In this document: piece by piece, positions 17,828-27,756 of the stretch
How the letters are laid out: the number at the start of each line of letters is the position of its first letter
Numbering within the stretch: position 1 is the first letter of the stretch
Assembly: GCF_013410875.1 (NCBI RefSeq)
Contig: NZ_JACCCU010000004.1
Coordinates: 1 to 64,000, forward strand
Source of the DNA: Tunturiibacter empetritectus
GTDB lineage: Bacteria > Acidobacteriota > Terriglobia > Terriglobales > Acidobacteriaceae
Direction of reading: 5' to 3'
Length of the DNA stretch: 64,000 bases
Notes under the pieces: model-generated
The model's database searches: none
Told to the model about the DNA's origin: nothing
Seen by the model: only the letters and a program-made list of their open reading frames with translations
Position numbers and translations under genes: made by a program

Positions 17828-20119
17828 TTGATGCAGGCAAAGAATGGCATATTTGCCCCTGCTCGCAATTATTTGTATGACATCATGGGTCTCATGCATG
17901 TGCGCCGTTTCTGGGTAGCCGGAGTGATCCTTATCGCTGTCGTTGCCCTTCTTCCATTCTCTTTTCATTCTGAGCGTCATCTGGAGACGGCAACCCGCGT
18001 TGAAGGTAGCGAAGCGGAGACTGTCCGTCAGGAGCTTGTCAGTCGCTTTCATTCGCCATTTGTGGATCGCGTGGTCCTGGTCGTTCAGGGACTGCCTCCC
18101 GCCGATTCGGTGGAGGGTGAGCAGGCGTTAGCAACTATTGTGGCGGGTCTGAGAGAAGAACCTGGCGTGTCTGGCGTCGTCTCTCATCTCGACCTTCGCG
18201 ATCCTGTCTTTGTGGGCAAGGGCGGTGGAACGTTTGTCCTGGTGGGCCTGTCGTCGACCGGGGGGCCGGTGGAGTTGCTGGTCCCTAAGCTTCACGAGCG
18301 GATAAACACTCTCGCCAATCAATTGCGAGGCCGCTATCCTGCAGTCAAGATCGAACTGACGGGCGAGATTCCACTTAACTTTGACATCCGGAAAGCGAGC
18401 GCGGACGATGTACGGCACGGCGAAAGCCTGGTGATTCCTGCGACCCTTGTACTTTTGCTGGTGGCTTTCGGCAGTCTGGTCGCTGCTGTAATTCCGTTGG
18501 CCGTTGGTCAGCTTGCCATCGCAGCCACCCTGGCAATTACAGGGTTGCTGGCCCACCGCTTCCACTTGTCGATTCTGGTTCAAAATCTGGCTACCATGCT
18601 TGGATTAGGCTTAGGAATCGATTATGCGCTCCTGATGGTCAGCCGCTTCCGGGAAGCGATCTCCGCTGGCCACGAGGGATCTGTAGCCTCCGTCATGGCG
18701 GCACGTCAGGCCGGTCATACGCTTTTGATTTCAGCATCGACAGTAGCAATCGGCTTTTTAGCACTGTTGACGGTTCCCATCAGCGAGATCCGCTCCATCG
18801 GCGTCGCGGGATTTTTGGTAGCAGGGATCAGCGTGTTGCTTACCAATACTCTGGTTCCGGCCGTGCTGGGGTTGCTCGGCCCGCGGATTGATGCTGGCCG
18901 AATGCCGTTTACTCCGAAACTGGATGCGCAGCGGGCCGCACATACGGGAAACCGCTGGAGGAGATGGGGAAAGGTGATTGTTGCCCACCCGTTGCTTGCC
19001 CTGTTTCTTGCAGGCACCCCTCTGCTTCTGCTTGCATGGCAAGCAACGCATCTTGATACAAGTGTCCCCAAAGGGGATTGGCTTCCGGAGTCCGCGGAAT
19101 CAGTGCATGCGCTGCATACCCTTGAACAGATGGATCGGGCTGGCGTGGTGTATTCACTTCGCGTCATTGTCCAACTGCCAGCGGATTCGATTGCGCAAAC
19201 CGACGCGGGATGGAACGCGCTCGATCGCCTCAGCAAGCGCATCGCGAGCGATCCTCGTTGTGCAAGAGTCATATCAATCATAACAATTGCGGAGGGTAAC
19301 CGTGCCTCGCTCACAGACATCTCGCGGGAGACGCGGCGCACGTTTCTGAGTAGTGACGGACACGAGGCGCTGCTTGAGGTACTACCCGCGACTTCGGTCT
19401 CATTGCGGGATCAAGTCGACTGGGTTCGTGAACTCCGCAAGACCGGCGCGGCAACTCTTACCGGTGTGCCCGGAGCAACGCTGCAGATTGGTGGTATTCC
19501 GGCACTCAACGCCGACTATCAGACGATTGTTACGAAGCATTTTGTGCCGGTAGTGGCGATGGTGGTGGTGGCCACGCTTCTGGCGCTTCTGGTCGGGTTC
19601 CGATCGCTCTTCGCCGCGGTGAAGGCAATCGTATTGAACCTGCTCTCGGTTGCGGCATCCTTTGGAGCCTTGGTCTTAATCTTTCAAGATGGGCACGGGA
19701 GTAGCCTGCTGGGAGTACCTGGGGGAACGGGCAGCGTATTCCCCCTTGTTCCTATCGTTGCCTTTGCCATCGTCTTCGGCCTAAGCATGGACTACGAAGT
19801 GTTCCTGGTCGCGCGAGTTCTTGAGGCCAGGAGGAGCGGGCTAAGTGAAGTGGATGCAATTCCGGAGGGGATGGCCAGGACTGCGGGTCTGATTACGAGC
19901 GCCGCAGCGATCATGATCGTGGTGTTCGCGGCATTCACCTTCGGCAACTTCCTGGTGGTCAAGATGATTGGATTTACGCTTGCAATCGCCGTGCTGATTG
20001 ACGCGACACTGGTGCGTATTGTGATCGGTCCCGCACTCCTTCGCATTGCCGGCGATTGGAACTGGTGGCCTGGCGGACTTGCCGCGCCACGCAAGGCGCC
20101 CGTAGAGAGCTGCGAATGA
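17828..20119 (+). CDS. MmpL-family RND transporter, probable lipid exporter
   Basis: Up to 763 residues with the duplicated RND fold: TM1 at about 26-46, a periplasmic domain to about 205, a bundle of five or six TM segments, a second TM and periplasmic domain from about 375, and a final bundle. The paired motifs GLGIDYALLMVSRFREA and GLSMDYEVFLVARVLE, with the aspartates used for proton coupling, are diagnostic of the MmpL group, which moves lipids and hydrophobic metabolites across the inner membrane. The start is uncertain: TTG 17828, ATG 17831, ATG 17885 and ATG 17897 are all in frame and none has a strong ribosome site; 17885 or 17897 puts TM1 right at the N-terminus. Location beside the acyl-AMP ligase/reductase locus suggests it exports that product. 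Confidence 0.9.
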   Translation: MMQAKNGIFAPARNYLYDIMGLMHVRRFWVAGVILIAVVALLPFSFHSERHLETATRVEGSEAETVRQELVSRFHSPFVDRVVLVVQGLPPADSVEGEQALATIVAGLREEPGVSGVVSHLDLRDPVFVGKGGGTFVLVGLSSTGGPVELLVPKLHERINTLANQLRGRYPAVKIELTGEIPLNFDIRKASADDVRHGESLVIPATLVLLLVAFGSLVAAVIPLAVGQLAIAATLAITGLLAHRFHLSILVQNLATMLGLGLGIDYALLMVSRFREAISAGHEGSVASVMAARQAGHTLLISASTVAIGFLALLTVPISEIRSIGVAGFLVAGISVLLTNTLVPAVLGLLGPRIDAGRMPFTPKLDAQRAAHTGNRWRRWGKVIVAHPLLALFLAGTPLLLLAWQATHLDTSVPKGDWLPESAESVHALHTLEQMDRAGVVYSLRVIVQLPADSIAQTDAGWNALDRLSKRIASDPRCARVISIITIAEGNRASLTDISRETRRTFLSSDGHEALLEVLPATSVSLRDQVDWVRELRKTGAATLTGVPGATLQIGGIPALNADYQTIVTKHFVPVVAMVVVATLLALLVGFRSLFAAVKAIVLNLLSVAASFGALVLIFQDGHGSSLLGVPGGTGSVFPLVPIVAFAIVFGLSMDYEVFLVARVLEARRSGLSEVDAIPEGMARTAGLITSAAAIMIVVFAAFTFGNFLVVKMIGFTLAIAVLIDATLVRIVIGPALLRIAGDWNWWPGGLAAPRKAPVESCE

Positions 20120-20273
20120 TCCGAACGCGTCTCGCCGCCTATCTATATCTTTTCAGGTTCGATCTGAGGACCTCGTTCGATGTCTCTATTGGTCTTGATG
20201 CAGACAGAACTGAATGCTTGCTGCCAATCTCTTCAATCTCGGGTCTGGGCATACGCATAGGCATCCGGTTGAA

Positions 20274-20969
20274 CTATTCTTCACGGAAGCGATAGCCGAT
20301 GTGGCTCTCGGTCAAGATATAAACGGGGTGAGCAGGGTCGTCTTCAATTTTCTTTCGTAGTTGATTGATGACAACGCGTAAATATTCACGCTCGTTGCAG
20401 TAAACCGGTCCCCAAATGGATCGCAGCAGATTTTCGTGCCTGACGGGTCTACCAGCATGCTCCATCAAACAACGGAGGGTCTCGTATTCTTTTGGAGCGA
20501 GATGTATCGGTTCGCCCTTCTTCTCTACGAGGCGGCGATTGGCGTCGAGCGTAATATCACCCACTATGCTGACCAGATCTGGTTCTCCAATCGGGGCATG
20601 GCGGCGCCGAATGACTCCTCGCAGTCTCGCGGTCAGCTCCCGGATCTGAAATGGCTTTGTGACATAGTCGAAAGCGCCCGCGTTTAGCGATTCGACGACA
20701 TCCTCTTCATCGTCACGAACGGTGAGCATAATGATCGGTAGCCCGGGAAAAGTTTGACAGATTCTTCGGCACGTTTCCTTACCGCCCATGCCTGGCATAT
20801 TGATATCGAGGATGACTGCGTCATAGTTCACCATGCGCAGTTGAACGAGGGCATCCTCGCCGTTGTGAGCCTCCCCGATCGCAAATCCTAGCGCCCCCAA
20901 TGTTTCAAACAGGCTCTGGCGGATTCCTGCATCGTCTTCAACGACTAGCACCTTACTCTTCTGGTTCAC
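20274..20969 (-). CDS. KdpE-like OmpR-family response regulator
   Basis: 231 residues. The receiver domain has the acidic pair E11/D12, phosphoacceptor D55 in VILDINMPG and the lysine of VTKPF. The C-terminal winged helix ends with EYLRVVINQLRKKIEDDP and ILTESHIGYRF, closely matching KdpE. KdpE controls the high-affinity potassium pump, but no kdpFABC genes are present here, so the target is open. The ATG overlaps the stop of the kinase gene in the arrangement ATGA (20966-20969), so the two are translationally coupled. It is convergent with the MmpL gene. Confidence 0.9.
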   Translation of the reverse strand: MNQKSKVLVVEDDAGIRQSLFETLGALGFAIGEAHNGEDALVQLRMVNYDAVILDINMPGMGGKETCRRICQTFPGLPIIMLTVRDDEEDVVESLNAGAFDYVTKPFQIRELTARLRGVIRRRHAPIGEPDLVSIVGDITLDANRRLVEKKGEPIHLAPKEYETLRCLMEHAGRPVRHENLLRSIWGPVYCNEREYLRVVINQLRKKIEDDPAHPVYILTESHIGYRFREE

Positions 20970-22411
20970 ACCTTCTCCTTTGCCATGCGAGGTAGCGCGA
21001 TTGCAAACGTAGTTCCATTGATGTAATCACTTTCAACCCATGTTCGGCCGCGATGTGCTTCGGCGATGCGCCTAACTACAGAGAGTCCGATCCCGGTACC
21101 GGAAATTGACTTTACTGATTCGGAACAGCGATAAAAGCGTTGGAATACCTTTTCTCTTTCGTAGTCAGGAATGAACGAGCCTTCATTCCTGATGCTGATG
21201 ATCAGTTCCGCTTCTTCTTCTCGCAGGGCAATGATCACTTGCGACTTAGGACGGCTATACTTTGCCGCGTTGTCGAGGACCTGAAAGAGAGCCATCTGAA
21301 GCAGCTTCCTGTCTGCGTATACTGCGTTGCAGAACGCACTCGACTGAAAGTCGATGGAATGCCCATCAAGCTCTTGCGACGATTCGGCTATGGTGTTTCG
21401 AATCAGTTGAGCCACGTCGACCTGTTCGCGCTTGACCTTCAGATCACCGCTATCCAGTTTCGCGGTCAGGAGGAGATGATTCGCAAGATCGCTAAGGTGC
21501 CCAGCGTGGCGATCGATTAGGCTAACCAATCGTTCTTCGGCACCCGATAACGTATTCATCGCGAGCAAACCCGAGCTTGAGGCTCTGATCGTCGTAAGTG
21601 GACTCTTGAAAGCGTGGGCTAATCCGTCCAATATGGCTGAGCGCAATTGCTCACTTTGTTTTGCAGCTTCTGCATTTGCTTCGGTCGAGAAGGAGCGTGC
21701 CCTTTCGATTGCAACTGCGGCAAGCGAGGAGGCCGCATTGATAGAGGCTGAGTCTAGCGAATGCCCGCAGAGGAAGAGGGATCCTATAGGCCGGGTTCCT
21801 AGTCGAAGGACACGCCGAGAAACACCTGTGATCAAGTCATCGTCATTTGTTTCGAGAAAATAAGCGGAGCGTACCTCGTCATCGGAGAAATCACAATCTC
21901 CACTCTTCCATTGATGCATCTCATAGGCATTCCAAAGGGCTACTCCTTTCACGCGCAGGCTGGACCGCATGAGATCGACGAGCTGCTGATCGACCGCCGC
22001 TTCCCGATTGAGGAGCAAAATATGCTGGCTGAGTTCGTAAAGCTTCTGTTGTTGAGCCTGCCGTCGCTCTAGCTCGCGAGCGTGGTGACTCACTCGGTCT
22101 GAGAGGCTGCTGACGACCAAGGCCGTTGCTTCAAAGACCAGCAGAGCGATCCAGTCGTGCGAATCCGTGATGTAGAACTGGAACAAAGGCTGGGTGAAAA
22201 AGTAGTCGAGGCAGGCAACAGACAGAATTGAAACTACGCTCGCTTCGAATAATCCCCAGCGAAGCGCGATGACGACCACCAAAAAGAGGTGGATGGAGGT
22301 TGCGGCGGAGAGATTAAAGTGAAGGCGGTAGGAGAGAAGCGTCAACAGCATTCCAGCGGCACAGCCGCCGGCAATCCTGCACAGGACCCCCTGGATTGAT
22401 TTGGCAATCAT
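20966..22411 (-). CDS. KdpD-like sensor histidine kinase lacking the KdpD N-terminal domain
   Basis: 481 residues. The N-terminal membrane part, with about four TM segments within 8-105 (RWGLFEASVVSILSVACLDYF), matches the KdpD/DUF4118 membrane domain. A GAF-like region follows (about 130-235). The HisKA domain carries H266 in AHAFKSPLTTI, and the ATPase domain has VLDNAAKYS and GTGIGLSVV. Full KdpD has an N-terminal region of about 350 residues, containing KdpD and Usp domains that sense cyclic-di-AMP and potassium; it is absent here, so the signal must differ or come through the membrane domain. First gene of the kinase-regulator operon, divergent from the TonB receptor gene across 130 bp. 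Confidence 0.9.
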   Translation of the reverse strand: MIAKSIQGVLCRIAGGCAAGMLLTLLSYRLHFNLSAATSIHLFLVVVIALRWGLFEASVVSILSVACLDYFFTQPLFQFYITDSHDWIALLVFEATALVVSSLSDRVSHHARELERRQAQQQKLYELSQHILLLNREAAVDQQLVDLMRSSLRVKGVALWNAYEMHQWKSGDCDFSDDEVRSAYFLETNDDDLITGVSRRVLRLGTRPIGSLFLCGHSLDSASINAASSLAAVAIERARSFSTEANAEAAKQSEQLRSAILDGLAHAFKSPLTTIRASSSGLLAMNTLSGAEERLVSLIDRHAGHLSDLANHLLLTAKLDSGDLKVKREQVDVAQLIRNTIAESSQELDGHSIDFQSSAFCNAVYADRKLLQMALFQVLDNAAKYSRPKSQVIIALREEEAELIISIRNEGSFIPDYEREKVFQRFYRCSESVKSISGTGIGLSVVRRIAEAHRGRTWVESDYINGTTFAIALPRMAKEKV

Positions 22412-22541
22412 TCGGTTGCCCCTGCCGGAACTATAGCGATTCAGGCATAAACAAACCGTTAAGAAGAAGCTTATGCCTTACTAACGTCGGTCACGATTCA
22501 CTGAAGGTGTCGGCCTTTTCCGGCATATGAGGTGATTCGAC

Positions 22542-25500
22542 ATGAACTTACTTAGAGGCCTACCTTCAGCACGTACGTCCCTTTTAGAGGATACGACCGT
22601 GTCGCTTCAACAGAAGCAAAACGGGATTCGACAAACTCACGGGCGTGGGGAACGGTTTGTTCTGAGGCGTATTTTATGGGGCGTCGTCTCCGTGATTATT
22701 TGCTGTCTGTTGTTTGCCGCGGGATCGTTTGCCCATGCCCAATCTACGTTTGGGAGCGTTAGAGGCCAGGTGCAGGACGCTAGCGGCTCGGCGATTCCAG
22801 GCGCACAGATTGTGCTGCACAGTACAGATGAAAACACAGAGCGCACAGTCGATACCGATACTTCAGGTACCTTCATCCTTGAAAATGTAAAGGCGGGCAA
22901 GTACTCGTTGCGCGCTCATCGCGATGGCTTTGCCGATACCGTTGTATCGGGGATCTCAGTCGAAGCACGACAGGATTTGAGACTTGAAGCTACGCTCAAT
23001 GTTGCGGCACAGATGACAACCGTGGAGGTATCGGGAGCAGCCGACCAGATCAATACGGAAAATGGAACGATAAGCGATTCAAAAACGAATATCGAAATGA
23101 CGCAGTTGCCCCTGAATAACCGCGCTACCACCACGAGCCCGCTAGGCGCGCTTGGCCTGTCTCCAAACGTTCAGACAGACAGTTCCGGCAATATCGCTCT
23201 TGGAGGAGCGAGTTCTTCGATGGTAAATTTTTCCGTCGACGGCATTTCGACTGCCAACGTGCGGCAGAATGGAGCGCTCCAGGACGCCTATCCTTCACAG
23301 GAAGGCATCGCTGCAGTGAAAGTGACCGCATTCAACAATAGTGCGGAGTTTTCGCAGGTGGGCGATGTGACATTTACGACCAAGAATGGGACAAGCCAGT
23401 ATCACGGGAGTGTCTTCGAGTATCTACAAAACCAGGCGCTGGACGCCGATCCGTATGGCTCCAGCGGCAAAGCCCCCAAGAAGTTCAATACGTTTGGGTT
23501 CTCGTTGAGCGGGCCGATTGTGATTCCGCATCTATATGACGGACACAGTAAGACGTTTTTCTTTGCGGACTATGAGGGCAACCGGCGCAGCACTGCGGTG
23601 TTCCAGCAATATGTCGTTCCGACGGCCGCGGACAGGAGCGGAAACCTTTCAGATATAGGTGGTCCTACGATTCCATCTGCCCAGATCAACCAGACAGCAA
23701 AGGCGCTGCTCGCCTATTATCCATTGCCGAATGTGGCTGGAGCTATTGACCAGGCACAGGCCATCAACTATCAGAACTTTCAAGCGACTCCGGCACGCAC
23801 CGACGGTGCGGATATCCGGGTAGATCAGACGATATCATCCAAGCAATCGGCTTACGCGCGCTTCAGCCGCAAGAACATTACCACAGACTTTGCGAACCCT
23901 TTTCTGCCGAATGATTCGGATTCCATTCACAATCGGAGCCTGCTGATTTCGCACACTTACACGATTACCTCAAGGCTGCTGAATGAGTTCCGCTACGGCT
24001 TCACAAACGTTACGACCAACGTCAACTTCCCGATTCAAGGCTCCACTGCGCTGAGTCAGTTGGATCTGACTGGTGTGGATATCAGTCAGCACCCGCTAAC
24101 CTATGCATTCCCCACCTTCAATTTCAGTGCGGGAACTCCGTTTCCAGTCGTTGGAAGAGACAAAGCAGGCGTAACCCAGTCGAAGACGACGCAGTTCAGC
24201 GATAACCTGACTTACAGCTTCGGCAAGCACACGGTGAAGGGTGGGATCGATATCCGTCGCGTTCGGTACTTCGATTTGGAGAGCTTTGCGCCACAGTTCG
24301 CCTCGGACGACTTCGGAGCATTCATATTTCAACCATCTTACGGAAACGCCCCAAGCGATCAGTTTATTGGCAATGCCTTTGGCGACTTCCTCGAAGGCGC
24401 GCCAACTACACTTTACTTCGCTGTCTCGAGCCCAGATGTTGGAGGAACCGCCACGCAATATAGTTTCTTCGCTCAGGACGAATTCCAAGTTAATAGTCGT
24501 CTAACGCTTAGCTACGGCCTCCGCTGGCAGATTCTCCCCGGTTTCCAGGAGGACGGCGGCAATCTGGCAAACTTCGATCAACGGAATAACTCGATTGTCG
24601 TTCCTGATGCTTTGGCGGGATACCTCACGCGTCAGAACATCACTTCTTCCAACACCGCTTTCCTGCAGTCCTTCAATGCGTGCCCGTCCGGCACGGCGGC
24701 TGGGTCGACCGTTCACGGGTTACCGTGCACCGGATACATCACGGCCAGCCAGGATGGATTGCCGCAAAGTCTGCGTCAGACCTATAAAGGTGACTTCCAG
24801 CCGCGCCTCGCGATTGCCTATCGTCCGTTCAACGACACGAAGACGGTGGTGCGTGCCGGATTTGGCATCTATACGATGACCAACCTCGGACCGTTATCGT
24901 TCAATAACAGCGGCAATCCAACTTCGAATCTGCACACCTATTCCAACTCCAACACCGCCGGACCGAATACGCCACAAATTGTCTTTCCGAACACGGCTCC
25001 TGCCACCTCCGGCGGTTCAATATTTGGCGGTGGCGGACTGGACCAGGGAGTTGATCCCAACTTCCGCGACCCCCAGTCAAACCAATGGAACGTGACCGTA
25101 GAGCGCCAACTCACGAACGCAACGTCGCTTCGTGCGAGCTATGTCGGCATGCACACCTACCGGCTGAGCATTACCGAGGACCTGAACCAGATTCCCGCCA
25201 GCACGATTCCGTACAACATGGGAGCAACGGCTGGAGCTTTCGTGGATTCCCGCGCACCATATCAGAACTGGACGACGCTGCTCAGCACGTTCAATGCAGG
25301 TGAGGCAAACTATCACGCGTTCGAGTTGCAGGCGACGCATCGTTTGGAGCATGGGCTCTACGTGGATGCAAACTACACCTACGCTAAGAGTGCGGCCGAC
25401 AATCAGGGTGATGCTCCGAGCGCGTTCGCCGGCGAGGTCAACTACGGACTTCCCATCGCTGATCGGTTTCATATCAAAGAAAACCTCGGCAATGTTTCCG

Positions 25501-26063
25501 GTACTCGTCGCAACCGCATGCTACTCACGGGGATGTATCAACTGCCTTTTGGTAAGGGCCGACAGTACATGAGTACCAGCACAGCCAAGGATATATTTCT
25601 CGGTGGTTGGGATCTTACAACTATCACACTGCTTGAGACGGGCCCCTGGCTTACCCCCAGCATCAGCGGTTCTGCCGATCAGTCGAACACGAACGTCGTC
25701 AATCGCAGCGCTGTGCTGCGTCCGGATCTGGTGCCGAGGGGTACTGCCGGAGCAGTGACCTACAACAAGCTGTCCTTCCTGGCGACACCCGCAGGAGCAG
25801 GTCGCTTCGGGAACGCAGGAGTTGGGATCATTCAGGGCCCGGGGACGGCCGCAGTGAGCCTTGGCGTGGCAAAGCGGTTCGCTATCACCGAGAAGGTGAA
25901 TGCACGGTTCGAGACGACTTTTACAAACGTTCTGAACCATACCAACTTTGCGCCACCCGTGACGGCAATCGATAACTCGCTATTCGGTCAGCTGACTGGC
26001 CCGCAAACGGCGGAGAACGCGGGAAATCGGACGGGACAGGCGGCGCTCAGGATCGACTTCTAG
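22542..26063 (+). CDS. Oar-like TonB-dependent outer-membrane receptor with carboxypeptidase-regulatory domain
   Basis: 1173 residues. An unusually long N-terminal leader precedes a signal peptide ending at about residue 67 (SFAHAQS). A carboxypeptidase-regulatory/Ig-like domain follows (about 68-155: GSVRGQVQDASGSAIPGAQI), then a plug (about 160-290) and a large beta-barrel ending in GQAALRIDF with a terminal aromatic residue. This is the architecture of the large receptor families expanded in Acidobacteria and related to Myxococcus Oar; they import oligosaccharides or other large nutrients in an energised way, or act in adhesion. The substrate is not apparent. GAGGTG lies seven bases before ATG 22542. 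A strong terminator follows the stop, so the gene is probably monocistronic. Confidence 0.9.
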   Translation: MNLLRGLPSARTSLLEDTTVSLQQKQNGIRQTHGRGERFVLRRILWGVVSVIICCLLFAAGSFAHAQSTFGSVRGQVQDASGSAIPGAQIVLHSTDENTERTVDTDTSGTFILENVKAGKYSLRAHRDGFADTVVSGISVEARQDLRLEATLNVAAQMTTVEVSGAADQINTENGTISDSKTNIEMTQLPLNNRATTTSPLGALGLSPNVQTDSSGNIALGGASSSMVNFSVDGISTANVRQNGALQDAYPSQEGIAAVKVTAFNNSAEFSQVGDVTFTTKNGTSQYHGSVFEYLQNQALDADPYGSSGKAPKKFNTFGFSLSGPIVIPHLYDGHSKTFFFADYEGNRRSTAVFQQYVVPTAADRSGNLSDIGGPTIPSAQINQTAKALLAYYPLPNVAGAIDQAQAINYQNFQATPARTDGADIRVDQTISSKQSAYARFSRKNITTDFANPFLPNDSDSIHNRSLLISHTYTITSRLLNEFRYGFTNVTTNVNFPIQGSTALSQLDLTGVDISQHPLTYAFPTFNFSAGTPFPVVGRDKAGVTQSKTTQFSDNLTYSFGKHTVKGGIDIRRVRYFDLESFAPQFASDDFGAFIFQPSYGNAPSDQFIGNAFGDFLEGAPTTLYFAVSSPDVGGTATQYSFFAQDEFQVNSRLTLSYGLRWQILPGFQEDGGNLANFDQRNNSIVVPDALAGYLTRQNITSSNTAFLQSFNACPSGTAAGSTVHGLPCTGYITASQDGLPQSLRQTYKGDFQPRLAIAYRPFNDTKTVVRAGFGIYTMTNLGPLSFNNSGNPTSNLHTYSNSNTAGPNTPQIVFPNTAPATSGGSIFGGGGLDQGVDPNFRDPQSNQWNVTVERQLTNATSLRASYVGMHTYRLSITEDLNQIPASTIPYNMGATAGAFVDSRAPYQNWTTLLSTFNAGEANYHAFELQATHRLEHGLYVDANYTYAKSAADNQGDAPSAFAGEVNYGLPIADRFHIKENLGNVSGTRRNRMLLTGMYQLPFGKGRQYMSTSTAKDIFLGGWDLTTITLLETGPWLTPSISGSADQSNTNVVNRSAVLRPDLVPRGTAGAVTYNKLSFLATPAGAGRFGNAGVGIIQGPGTAAVSLGVAKRFAITEKVNARFETTFTNVLNHTNFAPPVTAIDNSLFGQLTGPQTAENAGNRTGQAALRIDF

Positions 26064-26080
26064 TTCGATTGCCAACCTTC

Positions 26081-26111
26081 GGGAGGCGAGAAGATCTCTT
26101 TCTCGCCTCCC
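26081..26111 (+). terminator. Intrinsic terminator after the TonB receptor gene
   Basis: GGGAGGCGAGAA (26081-26092) pairs perfectly with TTCTCGCCTCCC (26100-26111) around a 7-base loop, giving a 12-bp stem, followed by a pyrimidine-rich TCTTATTCC tail. It begins 18 bp after the receptor stop codon. Confidence 0.85.
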
Positions 26112-26349
26112 TCTTATTCCTATCTCAGTATGCGGAAGTGCCTAGGGCGCCTGGTTCACATTTCCGGTAGCATTCCCGCCCAACAAATCGATCGATTTCA
26201 CTCGCGCATGCAAAAGACGTTCTCGCTTATACGCAATTCCAATGTAGTCACAAATCTGATCTACGGCTCACGGTACCTTTACGGCGGTCCTTTCCTTGGT
26301 CTACGACAAAGTGGCGATTCACTCATTGAACCCGGATTGGTAACGCCGC

Positions 26350-27756
26350 CTAAAGCATTCCAAATTGGGTGAGTTTTTCGTAGAGCAGCCGTCGATGAAT
26401 TCCGAGTCGACGAGCGGCGTCCGACTTGTTGCCGTGGGCTGCCTTCAGCGCCTGCTCGATGAGATGTCGCTCCCAACTCCCGACCGCCTCATGAAATAAA
26501 AGTCCCGTTGCTGCCTGGACATCGAATATGCCTGGTGCTGGAGTTTTTGCTTTGGTCAATTCCTCCTGTATCTGTTCGCCTGTTATGGCTCGTCCGCCTG
26601 CTTTGACGGCGGCGCGTTCGATCAGGTGCTCTAGTTCCCGCACGTTGCCCGGGAACGAATAGCCTTGTAAGGCTGATACGGCGTCTGCGGCGAGCCCGGT
26701 TTCGATGGCCTGATTTCGTTTGGCATATCGCGTGAGGAAATACTCCGCTAAGGGCAGGATGTCGGACTGGCGCTCCCGCAGTGGTGGCAGGCAGACGGTA
26801 AACGCATTGAGCCGATAGAACAGGTCGGCACGGAAGGTCTTTTGTTCCACATCGTCTTCCAATGGACGGTTTGTTGCAGCGATTACCCGAACATCCGTAT
26901 GGACGGAGGCTGTTCCTCCGACTCTCTCGAAGGTGTGTTCCTGAAGGACACGCAGCAGCTTCGGTTGAAGAGAAAGCGGCAACTCGCCGATTTCATCCAG
27001 AAAGATAGTGCCTCCGTCGGCGGCTTCGAATTTCCCGCGTTTTTGGGCGATTGCTCCGGTGAATGCCCCGCGTTCATGTCCGAAGAGTTCTGACTCTAAC
27101 AACTCGGGCGGCAAAGCTGCACAGTTGAGGATGATGAAGGGACGACGGCATCGTGCGCTGTTTTTGTGGATCGTGCGGGCAATAACCTCCTTACCCGTTC
27201 CCGATTCTCCCAACAGCAGAATGCCGACATCGGTAGAAGCAACCCTACCAATGTTCTTGAAGATTTCGATCCATGCCGGCGAGTTACCGATGAGCTGAGG
27301 CTTCGAGTCTTCTTCTGGCCCACTGATGTCTTCAATAGAGCGATCTCTGAACCGCTGTTGTCGCAGCAACTCTACCTCGCGCTGCAGTTCCATGTGCCGG
27401 ATGGCGCGCGCAACCGTCGCGAGGGCCAGGTCGATGTCGAGCGGCTTGGTAATGAAGTCGTAGGCTCCAAGTTGCATCGCTTGCATCGCATTCGGGCCGG
27501 TGCCGTGGGCGGTGAGAATGATGACAGGCATGGTAGTCAGTAGCCCTTCCGATTGGAGGCTCTTGAGAAACTGCTCTCCTCCTCCGCCAGGCATCTTCCA
27601 ATCGCACAACGTAAGGTCGGGTGTTGCGGTCTGAAGTGAGGTGATCGCGTCCTCAGCATTCGTCGCGACGAGGGTCTTGTAACCTGCATCCGTCAGCAGT
27701 TCCCGGAGCGTCTCGCGAAAGTTGCGGTCGTCGTCCACGATGAGTACTTCAGCCAT
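26350..27756 (-). CDS. NtrC-family sigma-54-dependent response regulator
   Basis: About 468 residues from ATG 27756. The receiver domain has phosphoacceptor D52 in TLCDWKMPGG. The AAA+ domain has Walker A GESGTGKE (183-190), the sigma-54 contact loop GAFTGA (230-235) and Walker B TIFLDEIGELP. A C-terminal Fis-type helix-turn-helix contains NKSDAARRLGIHRRLLYEKL. It activates RNA polymerase carrying sigma-54 after phosphorylation. ATG 27756 (MAEVLIVDDD) overlaps the end of the kinase gene; an in-frame ATG at 27774 would add six residues. Two sigma-54 promoter matches lie just upstream of this operon and of the divergent exported-protein gene, so those are the likely targets, including autoregulation. 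Confidence 0.93.
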   Translation of the reverse strand: MAEVLIVDDDRNFRETLRELLTDAGYKTLVATNAEDAITSLQTATPDLTLCDWKMPGGGGEQFLKSLQSEGLLTTMPVIILTAHGTGPNAMQAMQLGAYDFITKPLDIDLALATVARAIRHMELQREVELLRQQRFRDRSIEDISGPEEDSKPQLIGNSPAWIEIFKNIGRVASTDVGILLLGESGTGKEVIARTIHKNSARCRRPFIILNCAALPPELLESELFGHERGAFTGAIAQKRGKFEAADGGTIFLDEIGELPLSLQPKLLRVLQEHTFERVGGTASVHTDVRVIAATNRPLEDDVEQKTFRADLFYRLNAFTVCLPPLRERQSDILPLAEYFLTRYAKRNQAIETGLAADAVSALQGYSFPGNVRELEHLIERAAVKAGGRAITGEQIQEELTKAKTPAPGIFDVQAATGLLFHEAVGSWERHLIEQALKAAHGNKSDAARRLGIHRRLLYEKLTQFGML

